A stretch of 64,000 nt of DNA from JALORV01 sp035429805 (GTDB taxonomy: Bacteria; Pseudomonadota; Gammaproteobacteria; Burkholderiales; Burkholderiaceae_F), in assembly GCA_035429805.1 (NCBI GenBank), contig DAOMFL010000007.1, forward strand, positions 17,309 through 81,308, given 5' to 3'. Shown here piece by piece: positions 6,934 to 15,765 of the stretch (its first letter is position 1; every line of letters starts with the position of its first letter). Made by a program: the position numbers and the translations under genes. The notes below the pieces were generated by a model, which was not told the origin of the DNA, ran no database searches, and saw nothing but the letters and a program-made list of their open reading frames with translations.

Positions 6934-7836
6934 ATGAAAGGCCTTTCGACTTCGATTGTCCTGGCGGGTGGCTTGGGCGGCCTGCTGCTTGCTGCGGCCT
7001 GCGGCGGTTCGGCAGAAACCAGTTCGTCGTCGCCCTCTCCGGTGACGATCGTCGCGGCGGGAGACATCGCCGATTGCGGCAGCGACGGGACGCAGTTTCC
7101 CGAGGCCACCCGCACGGCCGCGCTGGTTCAGCCCTCGGATGCGCTGGTCCTCACGTTGGGCGACAACACGTATCCGATCGGCGCGCCGGCGGAATTTGCA
7201 GACTGCTTCAATCCCACATGGGGTCAGTTCAAGGAGCGTATCCGGCCCAGTCCGGGCAACCACGAGTACATCACAATGGATGCAGGCGGCTATTTCGGCT
7301 ATTTCGGTGCGGCGGCCGGACCATCGGGCCGTGGTTACTACAGCTTCGATGCCGGCGCCTGGCACGTGATCTCGCTGAACAGCAATGTCGACGCCGCTCC
7401 GGGATCGCCTCAGCATGCGTGGTTGCAGAACGATCTCGCGGCGTCGAAGGCACGCTGCCTGCTCGCCTACTGGCATCACCCGGTGTTCAGTTCGGGGCCG
7501 CACGGCAACGATCCGCGCATGGTCGAGGTCTATCGCCTACTGAATCGCGCGGGAGCCGACATCGTGCTGGTCGGGCACGATCACATCTACGAGCGATTCG
7601 CCCCTCAGGACGCGGATGGGAGATCCGACCCTCAGCGCGGCGTGCGCAGCTTCACGGTCGGCACAGGCGGCGCGCGGCTCTACTCGTTGCGCACGCCGCA
7701 GCCGAACAGCGAGTACCGGGACAACTCGAGCTACGGCGTGCTGCGTCTGACGCTTGCCGACGGCAGCTATCGCTGGACGTACGTTCCGGTGAACGGCGCC
7801 TTTCGCGACGAGGGCACGGCGGTTTGCCACCGCTGA
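6934..7836 (+). CDS. Metallophosphoesterase lipoprotein (purple acid phosphatase-like)
   Basis: The 300-residue protein has a lipoprotein-type signal (GLLLAAAC, lipidated Cys near residue 22) and a calcineurin-like metallophosphoesterase fold. Metal-ligand blocks appear in order: AAGDIADC, LTLGDNTY, GNHEY, YWHHPVFSSG and LVGHDHIYER. These match the D, GDxxY, GNHE, H and GHxH ligands of purple acid phosphatase-like enzymes. It probably hydrolyses phosphate esters at the cell surface or in the periplasm. The ATG at 6934 follows the previous stop by 5 bp. The substrate cannot be told from sequence. Confidence 0.85.
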   Translation: MKGLSTSIVLAGGLGGLLLAAACGGSAETSSSSPSPVTIVAAGDIADCGSDGTQFPEATRTAALVQPSDALVLTLGDNTYPIGAPAEFADCFNPTWGQFKERIRPSPGNHEYITMDAGGYFGYFGAAAGPSGRGYYSFDAGAWHVISLNSNVDAAPGSPQHAWLQNDLAASKARCLLAYWHHPVFSSGPHGNDPRMVEVYRLLNRAGADIVLVGHDHIYERFAPQDADGRSDPQRGVRSFTVGTGGARLYSLRTPQPNSEYRDNSSYGVLRLTLADGSYRWTYVPVNGAFRDEGTAVCHR

Positions 7837-7887
7837 GCGCGGCAGTGTCTGCTGAAGACTGAACCGAGCGCAGGCTCGCGAGGCTGC

Positions 7888-8280
7888 CTAAGGCATCTGG
7901 ATCTTGCCGCCTCCGAGGGCGCCGGGCGGGAAGCCCGCGCCGCCCTGGCCCGGCAGCACGAGCGACGAGGCGGCCTGGCGCCGCAGATCCTGCAGTTCCC
8001 TGACGGTGCGCTCGACCGCCACTTTGGCGGCTGCGGCATAGCCCTCGACCGCGTCCGCCAGGTTCTTTGCTTCGATATCGAAGCTGATCGGCAGCGGACC
8101 CATCTGCGTCATGATCTGCGCCTCGCCGGTATAGACGACCGCACGCGTGCCGTCGGTGGCACCCATCGCCGTGACCGGCACCATCGCGCGGATCGTGCCG
8201 ACCTTGCGGTCGCTGTAGATCTCTTCGCGGTAGAGCGAGGTGGAATCCATCTTGATATCGAGGTCGGCGGCTGTCGCCAT
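7888..8280 (-). CDS. Conserved hypothetical cytoplasmic protein (130 aa)
   Basis: This small soluble protein has no signal peptide. An N-terminal beta-rich part (SLYREEIYSDRKVGTIRAMV, then AVVYTGEAQIMTQMGPLPIS) is followed by a helical stretch (NLADAVEGYAAAAKVAVERT) and a Gly/Pro-rich tail ending GGGKIQMP. I do not recognise a characterised family. Of two in-frame ATGs two codons apart, the one at 8280 is preferred: GGAG ends 6 nt before it. Codon usage fits the neighbourhood. A TATACT -10 lies about 80 bp upstream. Confidence 0.7.
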   Translation of the reverse strand: MATAADLDIKMDSTSLYREEIYSDRKVGTIRAMVPVTAMGATDGTRAVVYTGEAQIMTQMGPLPISFDIEAKNLADAVEGYAAAAKVAVERTVRELQDLRRQAASSLVLPGQGGAGFPPGALGGGKIQMP

Positions 8281-8360
8281 GGTCATCTCCGGCAGGTGGC
8301 GCAGGCGACAGGCATCGCTCGTACGCGCGCAGGGTCAGGTGTCGACCCGGCAGGGCATCG

Positions 8361-8366
8361 AGTATA
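8361..8366 (-). promoter_or_regulatory. -10 element for the 7888..8280 gene
   Basis: TATACT on the minus strand, about 80 bp upstream of the start codon; identical to the -10 hexamers before senB and fabI. Confidence 0.35.
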
Positions 8367-8459
8367 GGGGAGGGGTGCACCGCGGATGGTGATGACCGGG
8401 ATCAATCGCGTTGCCCAGGGGACCGGCTAGCCTGCCAGCTTTGCTGGGCTGGAGCCTCG

Positions 8460-9668
8460 TTGAACCGACTCGCGGAATTCGGCATGCGCCCGCTGCGGCT
8501 GCGGGGACGGGAACTGCTGCCCATCGTGCAGGGGGGCATGGGCGTCGGAATTTCGGCCCACCGCCTCGCGGCAGCCGTCGCGCGCGAGAACGCGGTCGGC
8601 ACGATCGCCTCGGTCGATCTTCGCCATCACCATTCTGACCTGATGGCGCAATGCAAGGGTGTCCGTGATCGCACCGTGCTTGACCGGCTGAACCTGATCG
8701 CGCTCGACCGTGAGATCCGGCTCGCCCGCGAGCAGTCCGAGGGGCGCGGCGCGATCGCGGTCAATGTGATGAAGGCGGTCGACCAGCACGCCGCGCTGGT
8801 CCGCCAGTGCTGTGAATCGGGTGCGGATGCGGTCGTCATGGGCGCCGGCCTGCCGCTCGACCTGCCGGACCTATGCAGCGATTTCCCGGATGTCGCGCTG
8901 ATCCCGATCCTCTCCGATGCCCGCGGCGTCGCGATCGTGCTGCGCCGCTGGTTGCGCAAGCAGCGCATTCCCGACGCGATCGTCATCGAGCATCCGCGCT
9001 ATGCGGGCGGCCACCTCGGCGCAACGCGCATCGAGGATCTCGACGATCCGCGTTTCGACTTCGACCGCGTGATCGAAGACGTTGTGCAGACCTTCCGGGA
9101 GCAGCAGGTCGAGAGCGAGCGGATTCCACTGATCGCGGCGGGCGGCATCAATTCACCGGCGAAGATGCGGGAAGTGCTGGCGCTGGGTTACGCAGCCGTC
9201 CAGGTCGGAACGGCCTTCGCGGTCACCGCCGAGAGCGATGCGCATCCGGCCTTCAAGAAGGTGCTGGCCGACGCGCAGCCCAGCGACATTGTCGAGTTCA
9301 TCAGCGTTGCCGGCCTGCCGGCGCGCGCGGTGCGCACGGTCTGGCTGGACCGCTACCTGCGTCGCGAATCCGCGTTGCAGCAGGAAGCTGCGGACTGGAC
9401 CGCCAGGAAGCTGCCGCTCGACATCGTTCAGCGATGCAGCGGCGCGCTGCAGTGCCTGACCACCTGCGGATTGCGTGATGGCATCGCGAAGATCGGCCAG
9501 TTCTGCATCGACACCCAGCTCGCCGCCGCGCTGCGCGGCGAACTGGCGCGGGGGCTGTTCTTCCGCGGCGCGGCTTCGGTGCCGTTCGGCTCGGCCATCC
9601 GCTCGGTCCGCGAGACGATCGACTACCTGCTGACGGGGCGGATGCCGGCCGATCTCGCAGCCGCCTGA
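8460..9668 (+). CDS. Nitronate monooxygenase / 2-nitropropane dioxygenase family flavoprotein
   Basis: The 402-residue TIM-barrel flavoenzyme has family landmarks: PIVQGGMGVGIS near the N-terminus, ADAVVMGAGLP, the YAGGHLGATR loop expected to touch FMN, and IPLIAAGGI...ALGYAAVQVGTAF for phosphate binding. Such enzymes oxidise nitronates or reduce enones and nitro compounds with FMN. The C-terminal part is Cys-containing (CSGALQCLTTCG). The start is taken as TTG at 8460, with GGAG 6 nt upstream; an ATG at 8484 is the alternative and lacks a comparable site. It is convergent with fabI, with 8 bp between stops. The exact substrate is unknown. Confidence 0.85.
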   Translation: MNRLAEFGMRPLRLRGRELLPIVQGGMGVGISAHRLAAAVARENAVGTIASVDLRHHHSDLMAQCKGVRDRTVLDRLNLIALDREIRLAREQSEGRGAIAVNVMKAVDQHAALVRQCCESGADAVVMGAGLPLDLPDLCSDFPDVALIPILSDARGVAIVLRRWLRKQRIPDAIVIEHPRYAGGHLGATRIEDLDDPRFDFDRVIEDVVQTFREQQVESERIPLIAAGGINSPAKMREVLALGYAAVQVGTAFAVTAESDAHPAFKKVLADAQPSDIVEFISVAGLPARAVRTVWLDRYLRRESALQQEAADWTARKLPLDIVQRCSGALQCLTTCGLRDGIAKIGQFCIDTQLAAALRGELARGLFFRGAASVPFGSAIRSVRETIDYLLTGRMPADLAAA

Positions 9669-9676
9669 ACCGGGGC

Positions 9677-10468
9677 TTATTCCAGGCCGGTCGGAATTCC
9701 CATCACCGCGTTGAAGCCGCAGTCGACGTGTGTCACCTCGGCGGTGACGCCGGCGGCGAGATCGGAGAGCAGGAACGCGGCGACGTTGCCGACGTCTTCG
9801 ATCGTGACGTTGCGTCGCATCGGGGCCGTGCTTTCGACGATCGAGAAGATCTTCGAGAACCCCTTGATGCCGGCCGCGGCGAGCGTCTTGATAGGACCGG
9901 CAGAAATGCCGTTCACCCGGATGCCGCGCGGGCCGAGGCTTGCCGCCAGGTAGCGCACGCTCGCCTCGAGGCTGGCCTTCGCAAGTCCCATCGTGTTGTA
10001 GCTCGGGACCGCACGCTCGGCGCCCAGGTAGGTCAGCGTCAGCAGTGAACCCTGCCGGCCCTCCATCATCGGCAGGGCGGCCTTGGCAAGCGCAGGAAAG
10101 CTGTAGGCGGAGATGTCGTGCGCGATGCGGAAGCCCTCGCGCGACAGGCCTTCAAGGAAGTCGCCTGCGATGGCCTCGCGCGGCGCGAAGCCGATCGAGT
10201 GCACCAGTCCGTCGAGCGCGGACCAGCGCTGCTTCAGCTCGTCGAACGTCGCCGCGATCCGCGCGTCGTCGGCCACATCCATGTCGAAGACGAGGTCCGA
10301 GCCGAATTCGGCCGCGATTTCGGTGATGCGCTCCTTGAAGCGGTCGCCGACGTAAGTGAAGGCAAGATCAGCGCCTTCGCGCCGACAGGCCTGCGCGATG
10401 CCGTAGGCGATCGAGCGATTCGACAGCACGCCCGTGATCAGCAGCTTCTTGCCGGACAGGAATCCCAT
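9677..10468 (-). CDS. fabI: Enoyl-[acyl-carrier-protein] reductase [NADH]
   Basis: The 263-residue protein is an SDR-fold FabI, catalysing the last reduction of each fatty-acid elongation cycle. The N-terminal nucleotide site is GKKLLITGVLSNRSIAYGIA, the catalytic Tyr region is AYSFPALAKAALPMM with SYNTMGLAKASLEA, and GIRVNGISAGPIKTLAA follows; all are diagnostic for FabI. The ATG at 10468 has AAGGA upstream; an in-frame start at 10489 would add seven non-conserved residues. A TATACT -10 lies 40 bp upstream. Presence of FabI predicts triclosan-type sensitivity unless another isozyme exists. Confidence 0.96.
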   Translation of the reverse strand: MGFLSGKKLLITGVLSNRSIAYGIAQACRREGADLAFTYVGDRFKERITEIAAEFGSDLVFDMDVADDARIAATFDELKQRWSALDGLVHSIGFAPREAIAGDFLEGLSREGFRIAHDISAYSFPALAKAALPMMEGRQGSLLTLTYLGAERAVPSYNTMGLAKASLEASVRYLAASLGPRGIRVNGISAGPIKTLAAAGIKGFSKIFSIVESTAPMRRNVTIEDVGNVAAFLLSDLAAGVTAEVTHVDCGFNAVMGIPTGLE

Positions 10469-10507
10469 GGCCTTCCTTGCACCCTTCAAGCGGGGAAACG
10501 GCCGCGC

Positions 10508-10513
10508 AGTATA
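10508..10513 (-). promoter_or_regulatory. -10 element for fabI
   Basis: TATACT on the minus strand 40 bp before the fabI ATG; no clear -35 seen. Confidence 0.35.
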
Positions 10514-10548
10514 GGCGCGGTGGTGGCGAAGGCGCCGCGCCGCGGGCG

Positions 10549-12222
10549 TCAGCGAGTTGCCGCGACGACCTTGCCCCCGCCGGCGTGCGCAGCGGGCTTC
10601 ACCGGGGCCTTTGCAGTTGGCTTCGCTGCAGCGGGCTTGTGCTGTGCGGCCTGTGGCGCGGTGTGCGCCGGCTTCTTCGGGGCTTTGCCGGCGTTCGCGG
10701 CAGTGCGCGTGCGCGCGGCGGCGATGGTCAGTTCAAGCCGCTGGCCGGCGAAGAGCGACGGAGTCGTCAGGTGGTTCCAGACGATGACGTCCTTTTCGTT
10801 CACGTTGTAACGGCGGGCAACGCCAGTCAGGGTGTCGCCGCGACGGACGCGGTAGGTGACCTTGCGCAGGTTGGACGATTCCGGCACCAGTGCGAAGCGC
10901 GCGTCGAGACTCTCCGCGGAGATGTCGTTCATCGTCTCGTCACGGGGGATCAGGATGGTCGAACCCGGCGCCAGGCGGTAACGCGGCGGGATTCGGTTGG
11001 CTTCGCGCAGTTGCTGCTCTGTGATGCCGGCGCGCTTCGAGACCGTAGCGAGCGTGTCGCTCGGCTGCATCTGGTAGGTCGTCCATGTCGACAGCGGCTG
11101 CCCGGTCGCTTCCCACGCGGCGAGGTTGGCGTTGAATATCTCCACACTGTCGGCGGGCAGCAGCAGTGTGGGGGATGCCGCGCCCACGATGACCGGCCGA
11201 TTGAACTGCGGATTGAGCGCGCGGAAGTCTGCCAGCGGGATCTCCGCCAGGCGCGCCGCGGTCTCGACATCAATGTCCCGCGTCCGTACCACCGCAACGA
11301 AGTAGGGCGAGTTGGGGATCGGCGGCAGTTCGATCCCGAAGCGGGCCGGCTCGGCGACGATGTTCTTGACCGCCTGCAACTTCGGCACGTAATGCTGCGT
11401 TTCGAGCGGCATCTTGAGATCGGTATACGCCGTGCCGCGCCTGGCGCGCAGGTTCTTCTCGATCGCCCGCGTCACCGAGCCTTCGCCCCAGTTATAGGCT
11501 GCCAGCGCAAGATGCCAGTCGCCGAACATGTCGTAGAGCTTCTGCAGGTAGTCGAGCGCGGCCCGCGTCGATTCGACGACGGAACGGCGCTCGTCCTTCC
11601 ACATGGACTGCTCGAGCGCATAGTCCTTGCCGGTCGATGGGATGAACTGCCACAGGCCGGCCGCCTTCGCGCTCGACACCGCCTCCGGCTGGAACGCGCT
11701 CTCGACGAACGGCAGCAGCGCGAGTTCGGTCGGCATGCCGCGACGGTCCACTTCTTCGACGATATAAAAGAGGTAGCGCGAGGACCGCTGCGCCATGCGT
11801 GCGAAGTAGTCGACCTGTTCCGCATACCAGCGCGTGCGCTGGTCGGCGAGGCGCGTGTCGAGGTCCGGCATCCTGAAACCGGCACGAATGCGCTCCCACA
11901 GGTCCTGCGGACCGGCCGCCGGAGCAGCCGGCGGCGCTGTCTCCGGCGCCGGCCCGGGCGCCGGTTCGGCCGCCGGAGGCAATTGCTCCAGCAGCACGTT
12001 GATCGGATCGTTGACGCTCGACGATGACGGGGCCGCGGTTGCGCCGGCCGCGGAGCCGGCCGAGGTGTCGACCGTCGCCGGAGGAGGCGGCGGCGTTGGT
12101 GCCTCGACCGGAAGCCCGTAGCCTGCGCCCTGGTCCGCCCGGGCCGCGCCGTGGGCGAACGCAAGCAATGCAGCCAACAGACCGGCCGCCGCGCTCATCC
12201 GGAGTAAGGAAACGGACTTCAT
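10549..12222 (-). CDS. mltD: Membrane-bound lytic murein transglycosylase D, LysM type
   Basis: The protein is about 557 residues. A Sec signal peptide (to about residue 29) is followed by a Pro/Ala-rich linker to about 105. An SLT domain (about 140-270) has catalytic Glu174 in LPFVESAFQP and the motifs AAGLWQFIPSTG and ALAAYNWGEG. Two LysM repeats follow (MQPSDTLATVSKRAG and VRRGDTLTGVARRYN), then a long Ala/Lys/Pro tail. It cleaves peptidoglycan glycan strands to 1,6-anhydromuropeptides in the periplasm. It lies upstream of nothing on its strand except gloB, whose stop is 58 bp away. Lipidation is not evident, unlike E. coli MltD. Confidence 0.92.
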   Translation of the reverse strand: MKSVSLLRMSAAAGLLAALLAFAHGAARADQGAGYGLPVEAPTPPPPPATVDTSAGSAAGATAAPSSSSVNDPINVLLEQLPPAAEPAPGPAPETAPPAAPAAGPQDLWERIRAGFRMPDLDTRLADQRTRWYAEQVDYFARMAQRSSRYLFYIVEEVDRRGMPTELALLPFVESAFQPEAVSSAKAAGLWQFIPSTGKDYALEQSMWKDERRSVVESTRAALDYLQKLYDMFGDWHLALAAYNWGEGSVTRAIEKNLRARRGTAYTDLKMPLETQHYVPKLQAVKNIVAEPARFGIELPPIPNSPYFVAVVRTRDIDVETAARLAEIPLADFRALNPQFNRPVIVGAASPTLLLPADSVEIFNANLAAWEATGQPLSTWTTYQMQPSDTLATVSKRAGITEQQLREANRIPPRYRLAPGSTILIPRDETMNDISAESLDARFALVPESSNLRKVTYRVRRGDTLTGVARRYNVNEKDVIVWNHLTTPSLFAGQRLELTIAAARTRTAANAGKAPKKPAHTAPQAAQHKPAAAKPTAKAPVKPAAHAGGGKVVAATR

Positions 12223-12280
12223 GCCGCCGCCGAGTCTAGGGAAGGCCAGACGGGGCAGCAAGTTGAATAGACCCCGGTGT

Positions 12281-13069
12281 TCAACGGAACTCGTTCTTCC
12301 ACGCTCGAATGGCGGCAAATGTCGCAACGCGGTCGTCGCCGGCCGCGGCGCCCGCACGGTCCATCGCCGCTTGCCGCACGGCGTCGGCGTCACTGCGCAT
12401 GAACGGGTTGGTCGCGCGTTCGAGCTCGATGGTTGAGGGAACCGTGGGCTCGCCGCGGTCCCGGATTGTCCGGGCGTCGAGCGCGCGCTGCCGGAGCGCG
12501 GCATTGCCCGGTTCGACGGCCAGCGCAAAGCGGATGTTCGCCAGCGTGTATTCGTGCGCGCAGTAAACGCGCGTGTGGCCCGGAAGCTGTGCAAGACGGT
12601 CGAGCGAAGCGAGCATTTGTGCGGGCGTGCCTTCGAACAGGCGCCCGCAGCCGCACGCAAACAGTGTGTCGCCGCAGAACACCGCCGGCGGATCGAGCGC
12701 GTCGGTGAAATAGGCAATGTGACCCGCCGTGTGGCCCGGGACGTCGAGCACGGAGAACGGCACGCCGAGGACTTCGACACGGTCGCCGCCCGCAACGCCG
12801 ACATCGACACCCTCGATCGTCTCGCCGCGCGGGCCGTAGACCGTTGCGCCGGTCGCGCGCAGGTCCATGACGCCACCGACGTGGTCGCCGTGGTGGTGGG
12901 TGACTAGAATCGCGGCGAGCTTGAGGCTGCGCTCGGCCAGTGCGCGCTGTACCGGGACCGAATCGCCCGGATCGACGACGGCAGCCTCGCCGCCACGGCT
13001 GAGCAGCCAAAGGTAGTTGTCGCTGAAGGCAGGCAGCGGCGTGATGGCGAGATCTGAAACGCGGGACAT
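12281..13069 (-). CDS. gloB: Hydroxyacylglutathione hydrolase (glyoxalase II)
   Basis: The 262-residue metallo-beta-lactamase-fold enzyme hydrolyses S-lactoylglutathione to lactate and glutathione, completing methylglyoxal detoxification. The metal-binding THHHGDHVGG motif, VPGHTAGH, FCGDTLFACGCGRLFEG and the substrate-binding YCAHEYTLANIRFA region are intact. Length matches the family. The ATG at 13069 is divergent from the methyltransferase at 13082 with only 12 bp between starts, so the two promoters must overlap into each other's coding regions. Confidence 0.95.
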   Translation of the reverse strand: MSRVSDLAITPLPAFSDNYLWLLSRGGEAAVVDPGDSVPVQRALAERSLKLAAILVTHHHGDHVGGVMDLRATGATVYGPRGETIEGVDVGVAGGDRVEVLGVPFSVLDVPGHTAGHIAYFTDALDPPAVFCGDTLFACGCGRLFEGTPAQMLASLDRLAQLPGHTRVYCAHEYTLANIRFALAVEPGNAALRQRALDARTIRDRGEPTVPSTIELERATNPFMRSDADAVRQAAMDRAGAAAGDDRVATFAAIRAWKNEFR

Positions 13070-13081
13070 GGCAGACGGCTG

Positions 13082-13939
13082 ATGGATTCCGATTCGATTG
13101 TGAGGCTTTCCGAGTTCCTGTGCTCGCCGGCCGGGCGCTATGTGCTCGGCTGGGAGCAGGCGCAGATCGACGCTGCAGTCTCCGACATCTTCGGCTATCA
13201 CGCGATGCAGCTCGGCCTGCCGGAGATCGATGCGCTGCGCGAGAACCGCATGCCGCTGCGCTTCTGCGCAGCCGACCGGCAGCTCGCGGTCGGCGACACG
13301 GACGAAGCGGACACGTCGCCGCGGCGCCGCGTGGCGATCATCAACCGCTACGAGGAGCTGCCGTTCGCGACGCATTCCGTCGACCTGGTCGTGATGCCAC
13401 ACATCCTCGAGTTCGCGACCGACCCGCACCAGGTGCTGCGCGAAGTCGAGCGCGTGCTGGTGCCCGAAGGGCAGGTCGTGATCACGGGATTCAATCCTGC
13501 GAGCCTGTGGGGTGCGCGGCAGTTCGCCTCGCGCCTCGGCGCATCGCCCTACCTGCCGCGCGAGGGCCGGTTCATCGCACTGCCGCGCATCAAGGACTGG
13601 CTCAAGCTGCTGTCGTTCGAGTTCGCGCGCGGCCGCTACGGCTGCTATGCGCCGTCGGCGCGGACCGCGGCGTGGCTGCACCGCTGGCGCTTCATGGAGA
13701 AAGCCGGGGACCGGTGGTGGCCGATGTTCGGCGCGGTGTACCTGCTGACGGCGGTGAAGCGGGTGCGCGGCATGCGTCTCATCGGCACGGTGTGGAAGCG
13801 CAATGACGAGCGTGCCCGGCAGCTCGCTCCGGTCGGCACGACGCGCGTTGCGTTGCCGACTGGCGATGCGCACTCCGCCGTCATCCTCGACGACGTCGCG
13901 GCGGCCAACGAGGTGCGACCCAGGGCGCGTCGCGGATGA
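13082..13939 (+). CDS. Class I SAM-dependent methyltransferase (YafS-like)
   Basis: The 285-residue protein has a methyltransferase core: ELPFATHSVDLVVMPHILEF matches the post-I/motif II region, followed by VERVLVPEGQVVITGFNP. The glycine-rich motif I is not well formed, as in the YafS-like group found between gloB and rnhA in beta- and gammaproteobacteria. The substrate is unknown. Its stop overlaps the rnhA start by 4 bp (ATGA), indicating translational coupling. Confidence 0.85.
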   Translation: MDSDSIVRLSEFLCSPAGRYVLGWEQAQIDAAVSDIFGYHAMQLGLPEIDALRENRMPLRFCAADRQLAVGDTDEADTSPRRRVAIINRYEELPFATHSVDLVVMPHILEFATDPHQVLREVERVLVPEGQVVITGFNPASLWGARQFASRLGASPYLPREGRFIALPRIKDWLKLLSFEFARGRYGCYAPSARTAAWLHRWRFMEKAGDRWWPMFGAVYLLTAVKRVRGMRLIGTVWKRNDERARQLAPVGTTRVALPTGDAHSAVILDDVAAANEVRPRARRG

Positions 13940-14430
13940 AGCACGCGAAGCGCGTGCCGCTCGCGGCACGTCAGGACCAGGATGCCAGTGCCGTCGAAAT
14001 ATGGACCGACGGTGCCTGCAAGGGCAACCCGGGGCCGGGCGGCTGGGGGGCGCTGCTGAAGTACGGCGAGCACGAGCGCGAGCTCTTCGGTGGCGAAGCG
14101 CCGACGACCAACAACCGCATGGAGCTCACCGCGGTCATCGAGGCGCTCGGGTCACTGACGCGCCGGTGCCACATCGTGCTGCATACCGATTCGCAGTACG
14201 TGCAGCTCGGCATCACGGAATGGATGCCGAACTGGATACGGCGCGGATGGAAGACCGCGGACAAGAAACCCGTCAAGAACGCGGATCTCTGGCAGCAGCT
14301 CCAGGCGGCGGCCGCGCGTCACGACATCGAATGGCGCTGGGTCAGGGGCCATGCCGGCGACGCGGGCAACGAGCGGGCCGACGAACTGGCAAACCGCGGC
14401 GTCGAATCGGTGACCCGGCACACCGACTGA
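13936..14430 (+). CDS. rnhA: Ribonuclease HI
   Basis: The 164-residue protein degrades RNA in RNA:DNA hybrids. The catalytic carboxylates are visible in IWTDGACKGNPGPGGWG (first Asp), NNRMELTAV (Glu), LHTDSQYV (Asp) and HAGDAGNERADELA (last Asp). Both Trp-rich substrate-handle segments (EWMPNWIRRGWK) are present. It begins inside the end of the methyltransferase gene. The C-terminus lies in a 17-bp tandem duplication that includes the stop codon, so the last few residues may be a recent change. Confidence 0.96.
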   Translation: MKHAKRVPLAARQDQDASAVEIWTDGACKGNPGPGGWGALLKYGEHERELFGGEAPTTNNRMELTAVIEALGSLTRRCHIVLHTDSQYVQLGITEWMPNWIRRGWKTADKKPVKNADLWQQLQAAAARHDIEWRWVRGHAGDAGNERADELANRGVESVTRHTD

Positions 14431-14447
14431 CCCGGCACACCGACTGA
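14414..14447 (+). repeat. 17-bp perfect tandem duplication spanning the rnhA stop
   Basis: CCCGGCACACCGACTGA occurs at 14414-14430 and again immediately at 14431-14447. The first copy contains the rnhA TGA. A unit of 17 bp is not a multiple of three, so the second copy is untranslated. Confidence 0.95.
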
Positions 14448-14514
14448 GGGCGTCGGCCGCAGGCCGGATGTTAAAGTCGCGCTTCCCTTTCGCGCCGTTC
14501 TTTCCCCCGGTTTG

Positions 14515-15747
14515 ATGAAGCATCGAGTCACGATCATTGCGATCGGCGTGCTTGCCGTCGTGGCCGCTGCGGCGTACGTTGCCCGTGACGCCTACGCACC
14601 CGGGCCGTCGGCGGTCGGGGCCCGGGGCGAAGTGAAGGGCGAGGTTGCAGGCGCGGCCAGGAGTGACGCCAAGGCTCCGGGCAAGAACGGTCCGGCCGGG
14701 CCGACGCCGGTCGAGGTGGTGCGACTCATGCCGACCGTGGTGAAGGAGGACCTGCAGGCGGTCGGTTCCCTGCGCTCCAACGAGAGCGTCATCCTGCGGC
14801 CCGAGGTTTCCGGCCGCATCGCGGCGATCGGATTCAGGGACGGCCAGATCGTGCGCAAGGGTCAGCTGCTGGTCGCGCTCGATGCGACGCTGAATGAAGC
14901 AGAGGTGGCGCAGGCCCAGGCCGAGTACGACCTGGCGCTGTCGAACCTCAGGCGCAGCGAGGACCTCGCGAGCCGGAAGTTCATCTCCTCGAGCGCGCAG
15001 GAGACGGCGACCTCCAATGCGCAGGTGGCCGAGGCGCGACTGAAGCTGGCGCAGGCCCGGCTGTCGAAGATGCGCATCGTTGCGCCGTTTGACGGCGCGG
15101 TCGGCATCCGCAGCGTCAGCCTCGGCGACTACGTGAAGGACGGCACCGACCTCGTCAATATCGAAGACGTGCGCGTGCTGAAGGTCGACTTCCGCCTGCC
15201 TGAGCGGAATTTCACGCAGATCCACGTGGGCCAGGCCGTCGAGGTCGTCGCCGATGCGCTGCCGGGCGAGCGCTGGCAGGGCCAGATCGAGGCGATCAAC
15301 CCGAAGGTCGACGCCAACGGCCGCTCGCTGGAGATCCGGGCGCGGCTGGACAACACCAGCGGCAAGCTGCGGCCGGGCATGTTCGTACGGGTGCGCGTCA
15401 TCGTCGGGGAGCGCCAGAACGCGCTGATGGTGCCGGAGGAGTCGATCGTGCCGCAGGGCGAGGAGTTCTACGTCTACAGGGTTGTCGATGGCGCAGCGCG
15501 ACGCGTGCCGGTCAAGATCGGCGTGCGGCGCGGCGCGATGGTCGAGGTCGTGCAGGGCCTGGCGGCCGGCGACCAGGTCGTGACGGCAGGCATGCGCCTG
15601 TCGCGCGACGGTCAGCCGGTGCGCGTGCAGGCGCCGGGTGAAGGCCTACCGACGAAGGGCGATGCGGGCAAGGGTGAGGCGCCGAAGGGCTCGGATGGGA
15701 AGCAGGCGGCCGAACCCGCGGCCGTGCAGGGCGCGAGCAAGTCCTGA
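14515..15747 (+). CDS. RND efflux periplasmic adaptor (membrane fusion protein)
   Basis: The 410-residue protein has one N-terminal membrane segment (residues about 4-24), a lipoyl-like half (VILRPEVSGRIAAIGFRDGQ and MRIVAPFDGAVGIRSVSLGD) split by a helical hairpin of about 70 residues, and a beta-barrel and membrane-proximal domain with KLRPGMFVRVRV. These are the standard domains of HlyD/AcrA adaptors. The C-terminal 35 residues are low-complexity Gly/Lys/Ala. The ATG at 14515 is preferred to a TTG one codon upstream. It is 18 bp before the RND pump gene. No outer-membrane channel gene is adjacent. Confidence 0.92.
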   Translation: MKHRVTIIAIGVLAVVAAAAYVARDAYAPGPSAVGARGEVKGEVAGAARSDAKAPGKNGPAGPTPVEVVRLMPTVVKEDLQAVGSLRSNESVILRPEVSGRIAAIGFRDGQIVRKGQLLVALDATLNEAEVAQAQAEYDLALSNLRRSEDLASRKFISSSAQETATSNAQVAEARLKLAQARLSKMRIVAPFDGAVGIRSVSLGDYVKDGTDLVNIEDVRVLKVDFRLPERNFTQIHVGQAVEVVADALPGERWQGQIEAINPKVDANGRSLEIRARLDNTSGKLRPGMFVRVRVIVGERQNALMVPEESIVPQGEEFYVYRVVDGAARRVPVKIGVRRGAMVEVVQGLAAGDQVVTAGMRLSRDGQPVRVQAPGEGLPTKGDAGKGEAPKGSDGKQAAEPAAVQGASKS

Positions 15748-15765
15748 CGCGCGAACGAAGGCGCA

